A stretch of DNA of 64,000 nucleotides from Sebastes aleutianus (GCA_916700875.1 CAKAKS010000060.1:9845334-9909333), one strand, 5' to 3'. Counted from the stretch's first letter, positions 25,044 through 35,936 are shown. The notes: generated by a model not told the origin, from the sequence alone. Translations and numbers: made by a program.

Positions 25044-28000
25044 GGATAGATATCCTTGAGTGCCAAACAAAGATTATAACCATAAATATTTGAGTCGTAT
25101 ATAATGTAGATTTAAAGGGTTTGTAACTTCTTACACGTATAAATCAATCAGGGTCGGTGTCCCATGCGCGCTCGCGTGTGGTTAAGCTGTTCAGACTCAG
25201 ACTCCAACACAAACTACACGGAAGTACCAAAACCACAAAGTTCTATCTAGTGAAGCCCGTCTGTTAAACAGTGTTGTCGGAGGATGCGGGGGAGACTGTA
25301 GCTTTGGTCTCCAGGGCCGGAGTCTCTGTTGTACTCTGCTCCTCTGCTCCTCTGCTCCTCTGCCTGCCTGCTTGCCTTCACTCAGCTCGCTCAACCTCAC
25401 GTGCATGCGCGCACACTACACACTGCAGAAGACTTCGTAGCTCTGAGAATATCTAGTGAATGTACAGTGGACGTTTGTGCTGAAATAAATGCTGCAGCTC
25501 CTCCAGACCAACAGAGGTTTCCCGTGTCTTGTGAAGTGACGGGGCTCCGCAGCGAGACACATTATCGTCTCCGAGGAGGCTGAGGCAGGAAAAGCCAACA
25601 CTAGGATCAGCATTGATTCATGGAGAGACCTTCATCTGGTCAGCTAACATTACTGCCAAGCAGGTGAAATATAGAGTGATATGTGGTTTTAGCTGAAGTG
25701 TGTCGCCTCACTGTTTTGACGGATGCTCGCTCACATTCAGGTAGCGCGTGCAAACGGGCGAGCGCAAGCAACAGGACACTGACTTTCGTTGACTTAACGG
25801 CCACAGGTGTTGCTGTTACAACCAATTTCTGATTCTTACAAACAGTCCCTTTAAGGATGCATTTAAAATGTGTATGTTTATGTTTAGGTATTCCCAACGT
25901 TCTGGATAACTGTCCGAAGGTACCGAACCCGATGCAGACGGACAGAGACAGAGACGGAGTGGGAGACGCCTGTGACAGCTGTCCTGAACTCAGCAACCCG
26001 ATGCAGGTACAGACCACTGTATAACTGTGTCAGATATGAACGTAGTAAAAATTCACCCACCATACAGTTGTCATGAATGGGGAAATTAGACAGGTGTTAT
26101 TACACAGGCTATTGGCTCTAGAGACCAAAGCTGTTTTTTGTACCAGGCAGTAAACATGTTTATTTCTGCTGTAAAGTTGGACATTTTAACATGGAGGTCT
26201 ATGGGGAACGACTAACTGTTGGAGCCTCAAGTGGACATCAGAGGAACTGCAGTTTTAGGCATTTCCGCGTTAGCAGGAAGTTGCTGCTTGGTACAGTCAG
26301 ACGAACGGACACTAATACACTAATTCAAAGTCAAAAGTAAACGTTAGAAGAAAGTCAGAAAATATATATATAATTTATATATAATTTTGCATAGCAGAAA
26401 TATGTATCTTGTGCGTTCCTGTCCTGTCATTGATCTTTGGACCACCCAGGTTTATCTGGTGATAAACTAACTCAACATCATTTGGGTCACACAGATCTCA
26501 TGAGTTTGAGGACATAATAAAACATTCATTCTGTATACCTTTGCCACTGTTGTCCAGGTGTTGACTTGTAATGTGGTGGTTAACAACCTGCCTTTTCCTC
26601 TTGCCTGACTGTAACAGCTAGACGGGTGATAACCAGCTTCATGATATTGGTAATCAGGATCTCTAATGTTAGTTTTAGAGAAGCAAGTAACCCAAAGAGA
26701 GACAGAGACATATTCTCATCCTGCACAAACTCTGAAAAAATGAATTTCAATAAAACACGCGACACGATGCCCACATTATGTGAGTGTTGTTTGAGCATAA
26801 CGATGCCTTGATGCTCACCTCGAACCCGCATCTTATCAGTCTGCTTTCCGTCAGCCTCCTTCACCTCCGCTCCGTTGTCTCTTTTTACCAGAACAAAGAT
26901 GTGCACACAAACAAACACACACACTGATGGATGACAATTTTCATTGTCCCTGATGTTTACGGAGTCTTTAACTTTGATTAAGTTTCATAAAACGTAAACT
27001 GTTTGAGTTCAGAGGATGGACAGTCAGCTCGGTGTTTAGTTGACTTCCTTTTCTCTTTCCTGGTGCACCTGAACCATGTGTGAGTTCAGTCCAGGTCCAG
27101 ACTGATCAGCATATCAAGGCAACACTGAACTGAACCAACAGGTCAGAGGTCAGAGGTCACAGTGTGTCTCCTAAACGTCTCTCTCTTTTTCAGACGGACG
27201 TCGACAACGACCTGGTGGGAGACATTTGTGACACCAACCAAGACATGTATGTCTCACACACACACACACACACACACACACAAATATTATATACATACAG
27301 TATATAATATTCAGTAATATAAAGTAAAGTAATATAAATATAAAGTATAATATACAGTACTTGCAAAAATATATTCTAAATAGTGCAATACAGTACAGGA
27401 GTTGTAAGTGCAAAAACAGCATATATGGTACAATAAAATAAGATGAACTATAAATACACTGAAGTATGATGACGTGGTCCTGCAGGGATGGAGACGGTCT
27501 CCAGGACAGCAGAGACAACTGTCCAGACATCCCCAACAGCTCCCAGCTGGACTCTGACAACGACGGCCTCGGAGACGACTGTGACCACGACGACGACAAC
27601 GACGGCGTCCTCGACGACTACGACAACTGCCGACTCATCGTCAACCCCAACCAGAAAGACTCCGACCGTAACAATTTTTATGAATACTGGATTCTGATTG
27701 GCTGCAGGGTGTCCATTAATTGCTGATAATGGACACCTACTAAGTAGTTCCAGTTAAACTGTCTGTTCACCGTTCTCAATATCTGAATGTCTCATTCACA
27801 ACACTGAGTGTTACGTTAGTTATTCAGTCCTCTGATCATCACAGGGTGGAGACTGGAACACAAGCTGTTAGCTTTATGCTAGCATAACGTTGGTTTTATT
27901 TTAGCATAACATTAGCATTATGCTAGCATAACTTTAGCTTATTCTAGCACAACCTTAGCTTATTCTAGCACAACCCTAGTTTATACTAGTATAACATTAG

Positions 28001-31000
28001 TTTTATAATAGCATAACATTGGCTTTATGCTAACATAATGTTAACTTTATGCTAGCATAAAGTTTTCTGGCTAAGGTCCGTCCTATTTACTGGAGCAGTG
28101 AACAATGTTTCCTTTGCATAAGAACCTTATACCTGTTTGTCTCTCTCTCCACCTGCCTGTCTCTCTCCACCTGTTTGTCTCTCCATCTGTCTGTCTCTCT
28201 CTCACCTGTCTGTCTCTCTCCACCTGTCTGTCTATCTCTCTCCGTCTGTCTGTCTCTCTCACACCTGTCTGTCCGTGTCTCTCCACCTGTCTGTTTCTCT
28301 CCACCTGTCTGTCTGTCTCTCTCACACCTGTCTCTCCATCTGTCTGTCTCTCTCTCACCTGTCTGTCGCTCTCCACCTGTCTGTCTGTCTCTCCGTCTGT
28401 CTGTCTCTCTCCACCTGTCTGTCCGTGTCTCTCCACCTGTCTGTTTCTCTCCACCTGTCTGTCTATCTCTCTCCGTCTGTCTGTCTCTCTCACACCTGTC
28501 TGTCGCTCTCCACCTGTCTGTCTGTCTCTCCGTCTGTCTGTCTCTCTCCACCTGTCTGTCCGTGTCTCTCCACCTGTCTGTTTCTCTCCACCTGTCTGTC
28601 TGTCTCTCTCACACCTGTCTCTCCATCTGTCTGTCTCTCTCTCACCTGTCTGTTTCTCTCCACCTGTCTGTCTGTCTCTCTCACACCTGTCTCTCCACCT
28701 GTCTCTCTCTAACCTGTTTGTCTCTCTCTCCACCTGTCTGTCTCTCCAGTGAACGGCATTGGGGACGTCTGTGAGAACGACTTTGATAATGACTCAGTGA
28801 TGGATCTGTTTGACGTTTGTCCGGAGAGCGCTGAGGTCACTCTGACCGACTTCAGAGCCTATCAGACGGTCATCCTGGACCCAGAGGGCGACGCCCAGAT
28901 TGACCCCACCTGGGTGGTCCTGAACCAGGTGACCATGATGACATCATCATCATCATCCTCTTCATCACCATGTGTCCTCTAAACGCTGTGTTTTGTCTCC
29001 AGGGGATGGAGATAGTTCAGACGATGAACAGTGACCCGGGTTTAGCCGTGGGTACGTGACTTTATTTATTATTGAGTCCAGGTTCACGTTTAGACCAGGA
29101 CTACAGACCCTAACCTCCTCCGTGTGTCTGCAGGCTACACAGCGTTTAACGGAGTCGACTTCGAGGGAACGTTCCACGTCAACACGGTAACCGACGACGA
29201 CTACGCCGGCTTCATCTTCGGCTACCAGGACTCATCAAGTTTCTACGTGGTGATGTGGAAACAGACGGAGCAGACGTACTGGCAGTCGATCCCCTTCAGA
29301 GCCATGGCCCAGCCTGCCCTGCAGCTCAAGGTCTCTACTGGTCTCTACTGGTCTCTACTTTATTCAGAGCCATGGCCCAGCTGTGTAGATAATCTACATA
29401 TATATAATCTACATAGATGTAACCTGTATAGATATACTCGACATAGATATAATCTGTATAGATGTAATCTACATAGATGGAACCTATATAGATATAATCT
29501 ACATAGATATATTTGACATAGATATAATCTGTATAGATGTAATAAAATGATGCGTGTGTCGGTCCTGCAGGCGGTGAAGTCTCGGACTGGACCAGGAGAG
29601 TTCTTGAGGAACGCCCTGTGGCACACCGGAGACACACCTGGAGAGGTGAAGCTGCTCTGGAAGGATCCACGAAACGTCGGCTGGAAGGACAAAACCTCGT
29701 ACCGTTGGCACCTCAGCCACCGGCCGCAGGTGGGCTACATCAGGTGAGACCAGAACCAGACCTGAGGCTGGGCTGGACCAGAACCAGAACTGAGGCTGGG
29801 CTGGACCAGGACCAAAACCAGACCTGAGGCTGGGTTAGACCAGAACCAGACCTGAGACTGGGTTAGACCACACCCAGACCTGAGACTGGGCTGGACCAGA
29901 ACCACACCTGAGGTTGGGTTAGACCAGAACAAGACCAGATATGAGGCTGGGTTGGGCCAGAACCAGAAACAGAACCAGAACCAGAACCAGACCAGACCTG
30001 AGGCTGGGTTAGACCAGAACCAGTACAGATAGTGCAGTATTCTGTAGTACAGATACTGTAGTACTCTCTAACCCTGCAGCTGTGTGTTCTCTGTCTCGTC
30101 CTCTCTCTACTTTTTACTGTAGTACTCTGTAGTACAGATAGTGTAGTACTGTAGTACTCTCTAACTGTACAGCAGTGTCTTATCCGTCTCGTCCTTTCTC
30201 TACTTTTTGCTGTAGTACTCTGTAGTACATAGATACTGTAGTACTGTAGTACTCTCTAACCCTGCAGCTGTGTGTTCTCCGTCTCGTCCTCTCTCTACTT
30301 TTACTGCATTCTTTCCCCTCTGAAACTTCTTTGTGGCTCCGGGGCCCCCCGGTACTCTATTGTACTCGTCTCCATGGCGACCAAAGCCCTGGCAAGAATC
30401 CGCCTCGGCAACCGTTGATATGCAGATCAGACGAGAGACGGAGAGACGCACTGGAAAAAGTTTTCACATAAAACATACGAATACAACTGTCAGACTTTAT
30501 TAGAGACTATTGATGTTTTAATGATGATGAAGATGAAGATCAGTGTGTTTGGATGTAAAGTTCCTGTTAATCTTTGAGAGAAGTAAAATACAGGGTTACT
30601 GTAAACACAGAGAAACTGGTTAAATATGTATTAACAACATGAATGCAGTTTGTGTCAGTGTTTTTTTTATATCTAGACGTTATTTAAACTGAGACAGAAG
30701 ATTTAAAGGAGCCGCTGACTCACATTCTTCAGTCAGTCAGAGAGAAAAGAAATAAAAGAGGAGGATTCTGTACAAAGTCTATTCACTGAGCTGAAGAAAG
30801 TACAGAGGACCTGGTCTGTCTGACTGACTGTCTGTCTGTCTGACTGTCTTAAGTGGAGGCAGAATAATTCTCTGAAGACGTTAGTTAAAGCTGGCTAGCA
30901 AATATTGTTGGCTTGTTTTTTTAACAATGGCTGAAGAAAATACTAGTTTCTCTCAATACGTTCTGTCACTCACTCTCCAGGATCACGAGTGTTAGTTGAG

Positions 31001-32153
31001 AAAGTTAACATTAACCAATGAGACCAGATTAGCCGACCCCTACGCCGCTGGAGACTCCTTCAGGAGGAGTAGACGGCTGGCTAACGTTAGTTAACTAGCT
31101 AGATTGTCTGTCTCCTGAACAGGCTAGTTAGCTAGCTAGCTTGTTCAGAGTCTGACAAGCTAGCTAGCTAACGCCTGCTCTCCTCCCGGTGAAGTAGTCT
31201 CCTAGCGGTGAGGAGTGAGGCAGAGGGACCGTGACCCAGCGCTGTCCACTGTTGGGCTCATTTTCTGTAGCATGGTGGAATTAGCAAGGTAGCTAGCTAA
31301 CTAGCCAGTCGCTAAATGAGTAAAATTTAACATCTTAATGCTTCACACACTCTTGTCACAGTGTAACAAAGCACAGTGCTATCACCAGATGAGTGACAAC
31401 TTTGTTCAGCTCACTCCACCCGTTCAATTTTAATAAACTTTGGCGTGTCCCTGTGTGTCTCATTGGGGAGCGTTTGGTTTCTAACCCGGCATGTCCCTGT
31501 CTGTGTGTCTGTGTTTCAGGGTGAAGCTGTTTGAGGGGAGAGACATGGTGGCCGACTCTGGCGTTGTGATCGATACCACGATGAGAGGAGGCCGGCTCGG
31601 CGTCTTCTGTTTCTCCCAGGAAAACATCATCTGGTCCAATCTGCGCTACAGGTGTAACGGTACGACCTCTGACCCCGAACACACACAACAGGAAACATTA
31701 GAGCATCAAACCAGATTCACAGGAACTTTTAAAGCCACAAATAAAATGAGTTGAAGTGAATTCATGTGTTTCCTGGACATCCAGAGAGAGACGATCACGT
31801 TGATGCTGTTGATGTTTTTCAGTGAAGTGATTGATAACGAATCAGGACTTGTGGATCGATTAGCTTCAGATGTGTTTAGTGATCAATGAGAGGTTTAGTT
31901 GTCACAGAACTTCATTGTAAAAACAGAAGATTTATCTTTTCGTTTTGTGTTTATGTCAAATTATAATTCATCTACAGGAAGTGTAAAGTAACACTATATT
32001 AATGTGTTATAACATATTAAAGAAGATGAACTGTGTTATTAACTTGTGTTGCTGTCAGTTAATGTTTATTTATTAATTTCACTTATTTCAGACACGGTGC
32101 CCGAAGACTTCCAGACTCATCGTAAACAATTTCTGATGCACATTCAGGTGTGA
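11343..32153 (+). CDS. thbs3: Thrombospondin-3 (pentameric subgroup B), complete, 23 exons
   Basis: A secreted calcium-binding matrix glycoprotein that forms pentamers. Exons: 11343-11424, 13191-13397, 16376-16629, 17825-17927, 20091-20117, 20221-20303, 20400-20451, 20561-20709, 21356-21493, 22441-22515, 22617-22769, 22934-23044, 24279-24386, 24468-24627, 25888-26006, 27194-27246, 27486-27667, 28750-28928, 29003-29051, 29134-29330, 29571-29743, 31520-31659 and 32092-32153. Total 2856 nt, 951 aa; from memory human THBS3 is about 956 aa and also has 23 exons. Order: signal peptide, laminin-G-like N domain (to about residue 215), coiled coil, four EGF domains, type 3 Ca-binding repeats, lectin-like C domain. 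There is no procollagen or type 1 repeat, which excludes THBS1/2. The C-terminus DTVPEDFQTHRKQF and the flanking mtx1 and hjv favour THBS3 over THBS4/COMP. It could be the thbs3a or thbs3b ohnologue. Confidence 0.93.
11806..12709. mobile_element. AT-rich MITE (family A), copy 1, thbs3 intron 1
   Basis: The left end GGGACCTGCCAAAATAAA and right end TTTGCAGGTTCTGTCCTCC form the imperfect inverted termini shared by six copies in the window. The core words ATTAATTAATGGCTACATTT and TGATAAACAACG/AAATGTGACA recur. The middle is degenerate TTTATTTATT sequence, so the long Phe/Leu-rich frames are not genes. Confidence 0.75.
13893..14462. mobile_element. AT-rich MITE (family A), copy 2, thbs3 intron 2
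   Basis: The left terminus TATGGAGGACGGAACCTGCC and right terminus GGCAGGTTCCGTCCTTCATA are the best preserved pair of the family, making it about 570 bp. No transposase. Other intron 2 sequence up to 15160 shows nothing recognisable. Confidence 0.85.
15169..15285. repeat. (TG)n microsatellite, thbs3 intron 2
   Basis: About 115 bp of TG dinucleotides with a few CG/AG interruptions at the 3' side. Confidence 0.98.
15670..16260. repeat. Polypyrimidine tract, CAATT array and probable LINE tail
   Basis: 15677-15940 is almost pure C/T (TCTTCC/TCCTCC). 15941-15975 is (CAATT)n, followed by ATATGCTTTATTGGCATGTC, a word typical of the 3' ends of fish non-LTR retrotransposons (Rex1-like suspected). 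Nothing coding. Confidence 0.6.
17235..17560 (+). mobile_element. LINE-type 3' end fragment (L2/CR1-like or SINE sharing its tail), thbs3 intron 3
   Basis: It contains GTTTGCATGTTCTCCCTGTG, CGGTTTCCTCCCACAGTTCA, GACCTGTCCAGGGTGTACCC and TGTCAGCTGGGATCGGCTCC, words that recur in very many fish genomes as the tail of L2-type retroposons, followed by a GGATGGAT-rich end. Class is from memory of those words, not a search. Confidence 0.65.
17714..17822. repeat. (CTGT)n microsatellite before thbs3 exon 4
   Basis: Tetranucleotide CTGT repeats run right up to the exon 4 acceptor (CTCTCAG at 17818-17824). Confidence 0.95.
17989..19591 (+). mobile_element. Tc1-like transposon 1, inactive, in thbs3 intron 4
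   Basis: A 1.6 kb element between TA dinucleotides (17987-17988 and 19592-19593). The termini CAGTGGAGGAAATACGTATT and AATACTTATTTCCTCCACTG head inverted repeats of about 210 bp with a second, inner TATTTGATCCCCTAGCAA motif on each side (IR/DR structure). It carries a broken transposase in the same orientation as thbs3. Confidence 0.95.
18357..19449 (+). pseudogene. Tc1-family transposase, frameshifted
   Basis: Cut-and-paste DDE transposase. The N-terminal half (18357-19013) starts MGKTKGLSKDVRDKIVDMHK and holds the two HTH units and linker, then the first catalytic Asp in WSDETKIKLFG. A frameshift around 18985 moves the rest into another frame (18991-19449), which contains FQHENDQKHTA and SPDLNSIENLW. 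The usual second catalytic Asp of the DND motif reads Glu here (HEND), so it is doubly disabled. The final Glu (IENLW) is present. Confidence 0.92.
20091..20451 (+). other. thbs3: thbs3 exons 5-7: pentamerisation coiled coil
   Basis: Three very short exons encode VNSILGDHTKALIGQLIIFN, then QILGELRQDIREQVKEMSL and RNTILECQVCG. This is the heptad coiled coil of subgroup B thrombospondins, ending with the CxxC pair that makes interchain disulfides. Intron 6 contains a direct repeat of the exon 6 donor region: CATCAGAGAACAGGTGAGAC occurs at about 20290 and again at about 20331, a decoy donor that would add 41 nt and shift frame. Confidence 0.9.
20710..21300. repeat. ACA/CTA-rich degenerate tandem repeat, thbs3 intron 8
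   Basis: About 590 bp built from ACAACACTACAACTACACAA-type units, starting at the exon 8 donor. It gives long Thr/Asn/Gln-rich open frames that read through from the exon 8 frame but have no protein meaning. Confidence 0.93.
21561..22353 (+). mobile_element. TTAA-flanked MITE (family B), copy 2, thbs3 intron 9
   Basis: Left AGGGACTGTTTGTAACTTC after TTAA at 21557-21560; right TTACAAACAGTCCCT followed by CTAA (one change from TTAA). It shares the interior with the other three copies but lies in the opposite orientation to copies 1 and 4. Confidence 0.8.
22829..22925. repeat. (TG)n microsatellite abutting the exon 12 acceptor
   Basis: Nearly pure TG for about 95 bp, separated from the exon 12 AG (22932-22933) only by GAGCGAGC. 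Confidence 0.98.
23061..23150. repeat. (CAT)n/(CTTCAT)n microsatellite, thbs3 intron 12
   Basis: CAT trinucleotides followed by CTTCAT hexamers. The remainder of intron 12 (23151-24278) is unique-looking AT-rich DNA in which nothing was recognised. Confidence 0.95.
24787..25052. repeat. (GATA)n/(GATG)n microsatellite, thbs3 intron 14
   Basis: About 265 bp of GATA with interspersed GATG and GGTA units. The Ser/Ile/Tyr-Leu repeats read from the minus strand are artefacts. Confidence 0.98.
25116..25850 (+). mobile_element. TTAA-flanked MITE (family B), copy 3, thbs3 intron 14
   Basis: TTAA at 25112-25115 and 25851-25854 flank the element. The left terminus has lost four bases (AGGGTTTGTAAC instead of AGGGACTGTTTGTAAC). 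It ends 37 bp before thbs3 exon 15. Confidence 0.8.
26007..27193. other. thbs3 intron 15
   Basis: Ordinary intronic DNA of 1.2 kb. No repeat array, transposon terminus or reading frame here could be supported. Confidence 0.5.
27862..28748. repeat. Two tandem arrays in thbs3 intron 17
   Basis: 27862-28070 carries diverged TTATGCTAGCATAAC-type units. 28131-28748 is a 600 bp array of CTCTCCACCTGTCTGTCTGT units that runs straight into the exon 18 acceptor (CTCTCCAG at 28742-28749). Long Arg/Thr/Asp-rich frames on the minus strand and Leu/Ser/Cys-rich frames on the plus strand are repeat artefacts. Confidence 0.95.
29331..29545. repeat. TATAGATATAATCTACATAG minisatellite, thbs3 intron 20
   Basis: Alternating blocks of TATAGATGTAATCTACATAG and TATAGATATAATCTGTATAG. 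It begins with three copies of GGTCTCTACT at the exon 20 donor and a stray copy of ATTCAGAGCCATGGCCCAGC, which repeats exon 20 coding sequence (see findings). Confidence 0.9.
29744..30310. repeat. Two tandem arrays in thbs3 intron 21
   Basis: 29750-30025 repeats AGACCAGAACCAGACCTGAG with GCTGGGTT. 30030-30310 has two or three copies of a roughly 125 bp unit containing TACTCTGTAGTACAGATA and CTCTAACCCTGCAGCTGTGT. Confidence 0.9.
30311..31519. other. Rest of thbs3 intron 21
   Basis: No gene. It contains a cluster of GCTAGCTAGC-type palindromic words at about 31080-31300 and is otherwise unremarkable. Confidence 0.5.
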
Positions 32154-33064
32154 GAGCTGCAGAGGACCTGAACGCACCTTTAAACAAATGACCCTGCGGG
32201 GGCTCCGTACTGCAGGTGTGAACGGTGTTGGTGTATTTTTCTGTTCAGTCATGTTTCTCCAGGCAAACTATACAGGCACAATGAGTAGGATTCTCCTAAA
32301 AAACAACATATAGACTGATAAAATAATCCCTCTCCATCACTTCTGACCACTGGCAGTGTGTGGTGGTGTCTGTATCTGCAGCCCTCTGTCTAGGTTTTAT
32401 TATTCTGCTGCGTTCGGGATGTTCTGGGCGTCAACCTCTATAAAAACGTAGCAACCAGGTGCTGGATCATAAGCACGCATCCAAGAGGAAGCTATGAAAA
32501 TGGCCGACAAAGCCATTGTTCCAAAACGTTGGCTTTCACCCACCGGAGGAGGGGTGAATGTTGTGTTTACAAACCGCCACCGACAAATCCTCCTCATTGT
32601 GCCTTTAACTCTTCAGTTAGACATCATGTTTAAAAAGACAAACACACTGTAAACACATCTGAAGAGCTCATCTCCAGTCCGACGTTGCATCACGCCATCT
32701 GTCCTCTAAATTATGTGTCATTTGTCTTTTAATCACGACGTTTCAGACTCAAATAAGTTGAGTTTAACTGACGGACAAACCTTTAACAATCAAACACCCT
32801 GCTGAGAAGTGATAAGCTCCCGTTACAGATGGAATATTCCTTCTACATGTTTCTGAGTGTTTTCAAATGTACATAATTATCTGTGTTGAAATAAACTCCC
32901 GTCCGATACTTTTCCTAAAACAATGCTTTTGTTTTCCATGATTTTCACACTAAAATCTCTAGCGGTCACTGTGGCCTTCAGTGACATGTTAACATGCTAA
33001 TGTTCACCTGCTTAGTTTAGCATATTAGCATGCTAACATTTGCTAATTATCAGTAAACACAGAG
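32154..33064 (+). terminator. thbs3 3' UTR with polyadenylation signal
   Basis: A canonical AATAAA lies at 32890-32895, 737 nt after the stop, in the context TGTTGAAATAAACTCCC, and is the best poly(A) candidate. No coding signal lies between. Confidence 0.6.
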
Positions 33065-33065
33065 T

Positions 33066-33524
33066 CTATGGAGGACTGAACCTGCCAAAATTAAAATAAA
33101 TGAATAAATAATGAAATAAATATGTCATTAAATGTAGCAAAAATAGTATTACAAATAAATGTAGCCATTAATTAATTGATAAAATGTTACATAAATTGAT
33201 AGTTCTAATAAAATAACAAAAAAATAAATGCAAAAATTAAAAACAAAAATAAATGAATAAATAAAAAATAAATGTAAAAATTATTAATAATAAATAAATG
33301 TCATTAAATGTAACAAAAATAGTGTAGCCATTAATTAATTGATAAAATGTGACATAAGTTGTTAATTTGATACTAGAATTAAACAGAAGAGTAAATAATA
33401 ATTTGTCACATTTTATCAATTAATTAATGGCTACATTTATTTTAATATTATTTTTGCTGCATTTAATGACATATTTATTTATTTATTTATTTATTTTGTA
33501 TTTTTGCAGGTTCCGTCCTCCATA
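33066..33524. mobile_element. AT-rich MITE (family A), copy 3
   Basis: Left TATGGAGGACTGAACCTGCC and right GCAGGTTCCGTCCTCCATA, flanked on both sides by AGAGTC, a possible target duplication. It lies just beyond the thbs3 3' end. Confidence 0.85.
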
Positions 33525-33875
33525 AGAGTCCAGCTGATGAATGTCATTAGTTCTGCAGGTATTTAGTCACAAACCAAAGTATTGGACATGTTGACCTGAT
33601 GATGGCGCTAGATGAACAGTCAGAGGATCGTTAAAGTTATTATGATTCATCCTCTGAGGGGAAACATGAATCTATCCATCCCATAATAGTTGAGACGTTT
33701 CTTCTACCTCGTCTTTCTGAGCTCCAGCGGCGTTTCTCTGCTGCCGTCTGGAGGTGGGGGGGTCGTGACCCCTGGGCCGGGGAGGCCGGGACGAGTGCAA
33801 TATTGGAGGGGGGACTTGACAACAGTGCACCGCATCCCGGACCTGCCCGACCCCGGGAGGAAACACGCCACACGC

Positions 33876-33921
<46 letters not shown>

Positions 33922-34825
33922 AGGGGAGTTAAAACACCACAGAGGCTGCGTTCAACTGTTCAACTGTTCAACTGTTCAACTGTTCAACGCGTTCAAAACG
34001 TTCAAAACGTTCAAAACGTTCAACTGTTCAACTGTTCAACGTACAGATATTAATCATTTTAAACACGTTGTCATTGAACAAAATTCAGAGTTTAGCAGAA
34101 CTGTCTGAAATCTCTGTGATATTAATGTTATAGTATAATATAATGTGTGGATTATATTAACCGACTCCATAAATGGCATGACATTTAAACTAAACTGTTG
34201 CATTCAGGTTCTTTCTGATCCAAAGTTTTTTACAGTTTCACTCCAATGAAGAAGTTAAATCAACATGAACTCACCGCTCCACTGCAGCTTGTCTCTGTGT
34301 GGTTGATGAGAGGTTTCTGGTCTGTGGAGGGTCTCAGTCCGTCTGTCCTGGTTTTGGTCCGGACCCCCCCCCCCCCTCTAAACACTAACAAAGGCTCTGA
34401 GCTGCTCAGTGAGGCGTGGAGGGGCCTCGCTTCACTCTTAAAGGGCCAACAACTTAACCTGTTCAACCCTGCTGGACCTTCCATCTGTTCACACCATCAT
34501 ATTCAATCACACAGAACTTTATTTACAACTCTAGTGAAGGTGGAAGCAGCTGAAATAAGCAGAGCGTTCGTCTATATTAATATTTAATGTCTTCAGTTTG
34601 ATGATGATGAGCAGGATGTTTTAATGCAGCTTCATGCTGTCAGTGAGTCAGTGCTGCTTCCTGCTGTCTGTCTGCTGCTACTGCACATCGAGCTGATCTG
34701 AGATCATCATCTAACCGTTCAATGACTAAGTTTCTATAGAATAGCAAGCTTATTAAATGAGCAATAAATATTAATATTTCAAATGAGAAAATAGGTTTCC
34801 TCTTGTTACGTTTTTTAACTGGGGC
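33525..34825. other. Intergenic, thbs3 to hjv, part 1
   Basis: No supported gene. It contains an (AC)n run at 33883-33920 and a GTTCAACT/GTTCAAAAC array at about 33950-34040. Short open frames on both strands at 33640-33930 depend on the (AC)n repeat. Confidence 0.55.
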
Positions 34826-35410
34826 TGTGAATTGATTAAAACATTTAATCTTGATTAATCGCAAATTAATTGCGCATTTTTGATCTGTTCAAGATGTACC
34901 AACATGGGAGTGGACAAATATGCTGCTTTATGTAAATGTATGTATATTTATTATTGGAAATCAATTAACAACACAAAACAATGACAAATATTGTCCAGAA
35001 ACCCTCACAGGTACTGCATTTAGATAAAAATATGCTCAAATCATAACATGGCAAACTGCAGCCCAACAGGCAACAACAGCTGTCAGTGTGTCAGTGTGCT
35101 GACTTGACTATGACTTGCCCTAAACTGCATGTGATTATCATAAAGTGGTCCTCTAAAGGGGAGACTTGTGGGTACCCATAGAACCCATTTTCATTCACAT
35201 ATCTTGAGGTCAGAGGTCAAGGGACCACTTTGAAAATGTGACATAACAGTTTTTCCTCGCCAAAATGTAGTGTAAGTTTGGAGCGTTATTTAGCCTCCTT
35301 CACGACAAGCTAGTATGACATGGTTGGTACCAATGGATTCATCAGGTTTACTAGTTTCATATGTTGCTAGTATCTTCACTCTAGCTTTAAAACTGAGTCG
35401 CTACAACCTA
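34826..35410 (-). repeat. Dispersed repeat family C, copy 2 (reversed)
   Basis: Reverse complement of 1655-2280, including AGTATGACATGGTTGGTACC and GAGACTTGTGGGTACCC. It starts TTGATTAATCGCAAATTAAT, the other copy's far end. Confidence 0.75.
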
Positions 35411-35873
35411 AAAATCGCAAGTAGCGTTAATGCATTAAAGAAATTAGTGGCTTTAAAACAGTCCTAGTATGTACTCAAAGTATTACAAGTAAAAGTACTT
35501 CTTGTGCAGTGTTACATTATTATCTATTATACTTAATCTCTATTACTGCTGATTTTTATAATTATAAACAAAAGTCACAGAAGCTGTCAGATAAACATAG
35601 AGCAGTAAAAAGAACTGTATTTCTCTCTGAGGTGTAGTAGAGGAGGAGTAGAACGTAGCAGAACATGTAAATACTCAAGTACAGTAGCTCAACGTAGTAC
35701 TTAAGTAAATGTGTTTGTAACTGATCTTTAAATCATTATTAACATTTATATAAACATTTGTTACAACTTTCAGAAAAACTCAATGAAATTCAAAGTGAAC
35801 TTTGTGTCTTCGTTAAACTGAAGGTTTTAAATAAAGTTTCAACTTCCTGGAGGTCTGAAATAAAAATAAACTG

Positions 35874-35877
<4 letters not shown>

Positions 35878-35936
<59 letters not shown>

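Larger units (their letters stand above)
24279..28928 (+). other. thbs3: thbs3 exons 13-18: type 3 calcium-binding repeats
   Basis: These exons encode runs of the DxDxDGxGDxCD type: EDADNDGIGDQCDEDADGDG, DNCPNVPNTNQKDTDSNGQG, DRDRDGVGDACDSCPEL, DVDNDLVGDICDTNQDMDGD and NDGLGDDCDHDDDNDG. They wrap Ca2+ in the thrombospondin wire. Frames join across introns in all cases, for example CAAGACAT|GGATGGA between exons 16 and 17. Confidence 0.93.
28750..32153 (+). other. thbs3: thbs3 exons 18-23: lectin-like C-terminal domain
   Basis: From VTLTDFRAYQTVILDPEGDA in exon 18 through GYTAFNGVDFEGTFHVNTVT, DDDYAGFIFGYQDSSSFYVV and TGDTPGEVKLLWKDPRNVGW to VKLFEGRDMVADSGVVIDTT. This is the conserved concanavalin-like domain of all thrombospondins. 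The last exon is short (62 nt) and ends LMHIQV then TGA. Confidence 0.93.

Noticed and set aside
28083..28774. Long frames over 190-216 codons in thbs3 intron 17
   Set aside because: They are translations of the CCACCTGTCTGT array between exons 17 and 18; the true exon 18 starts at 28750.
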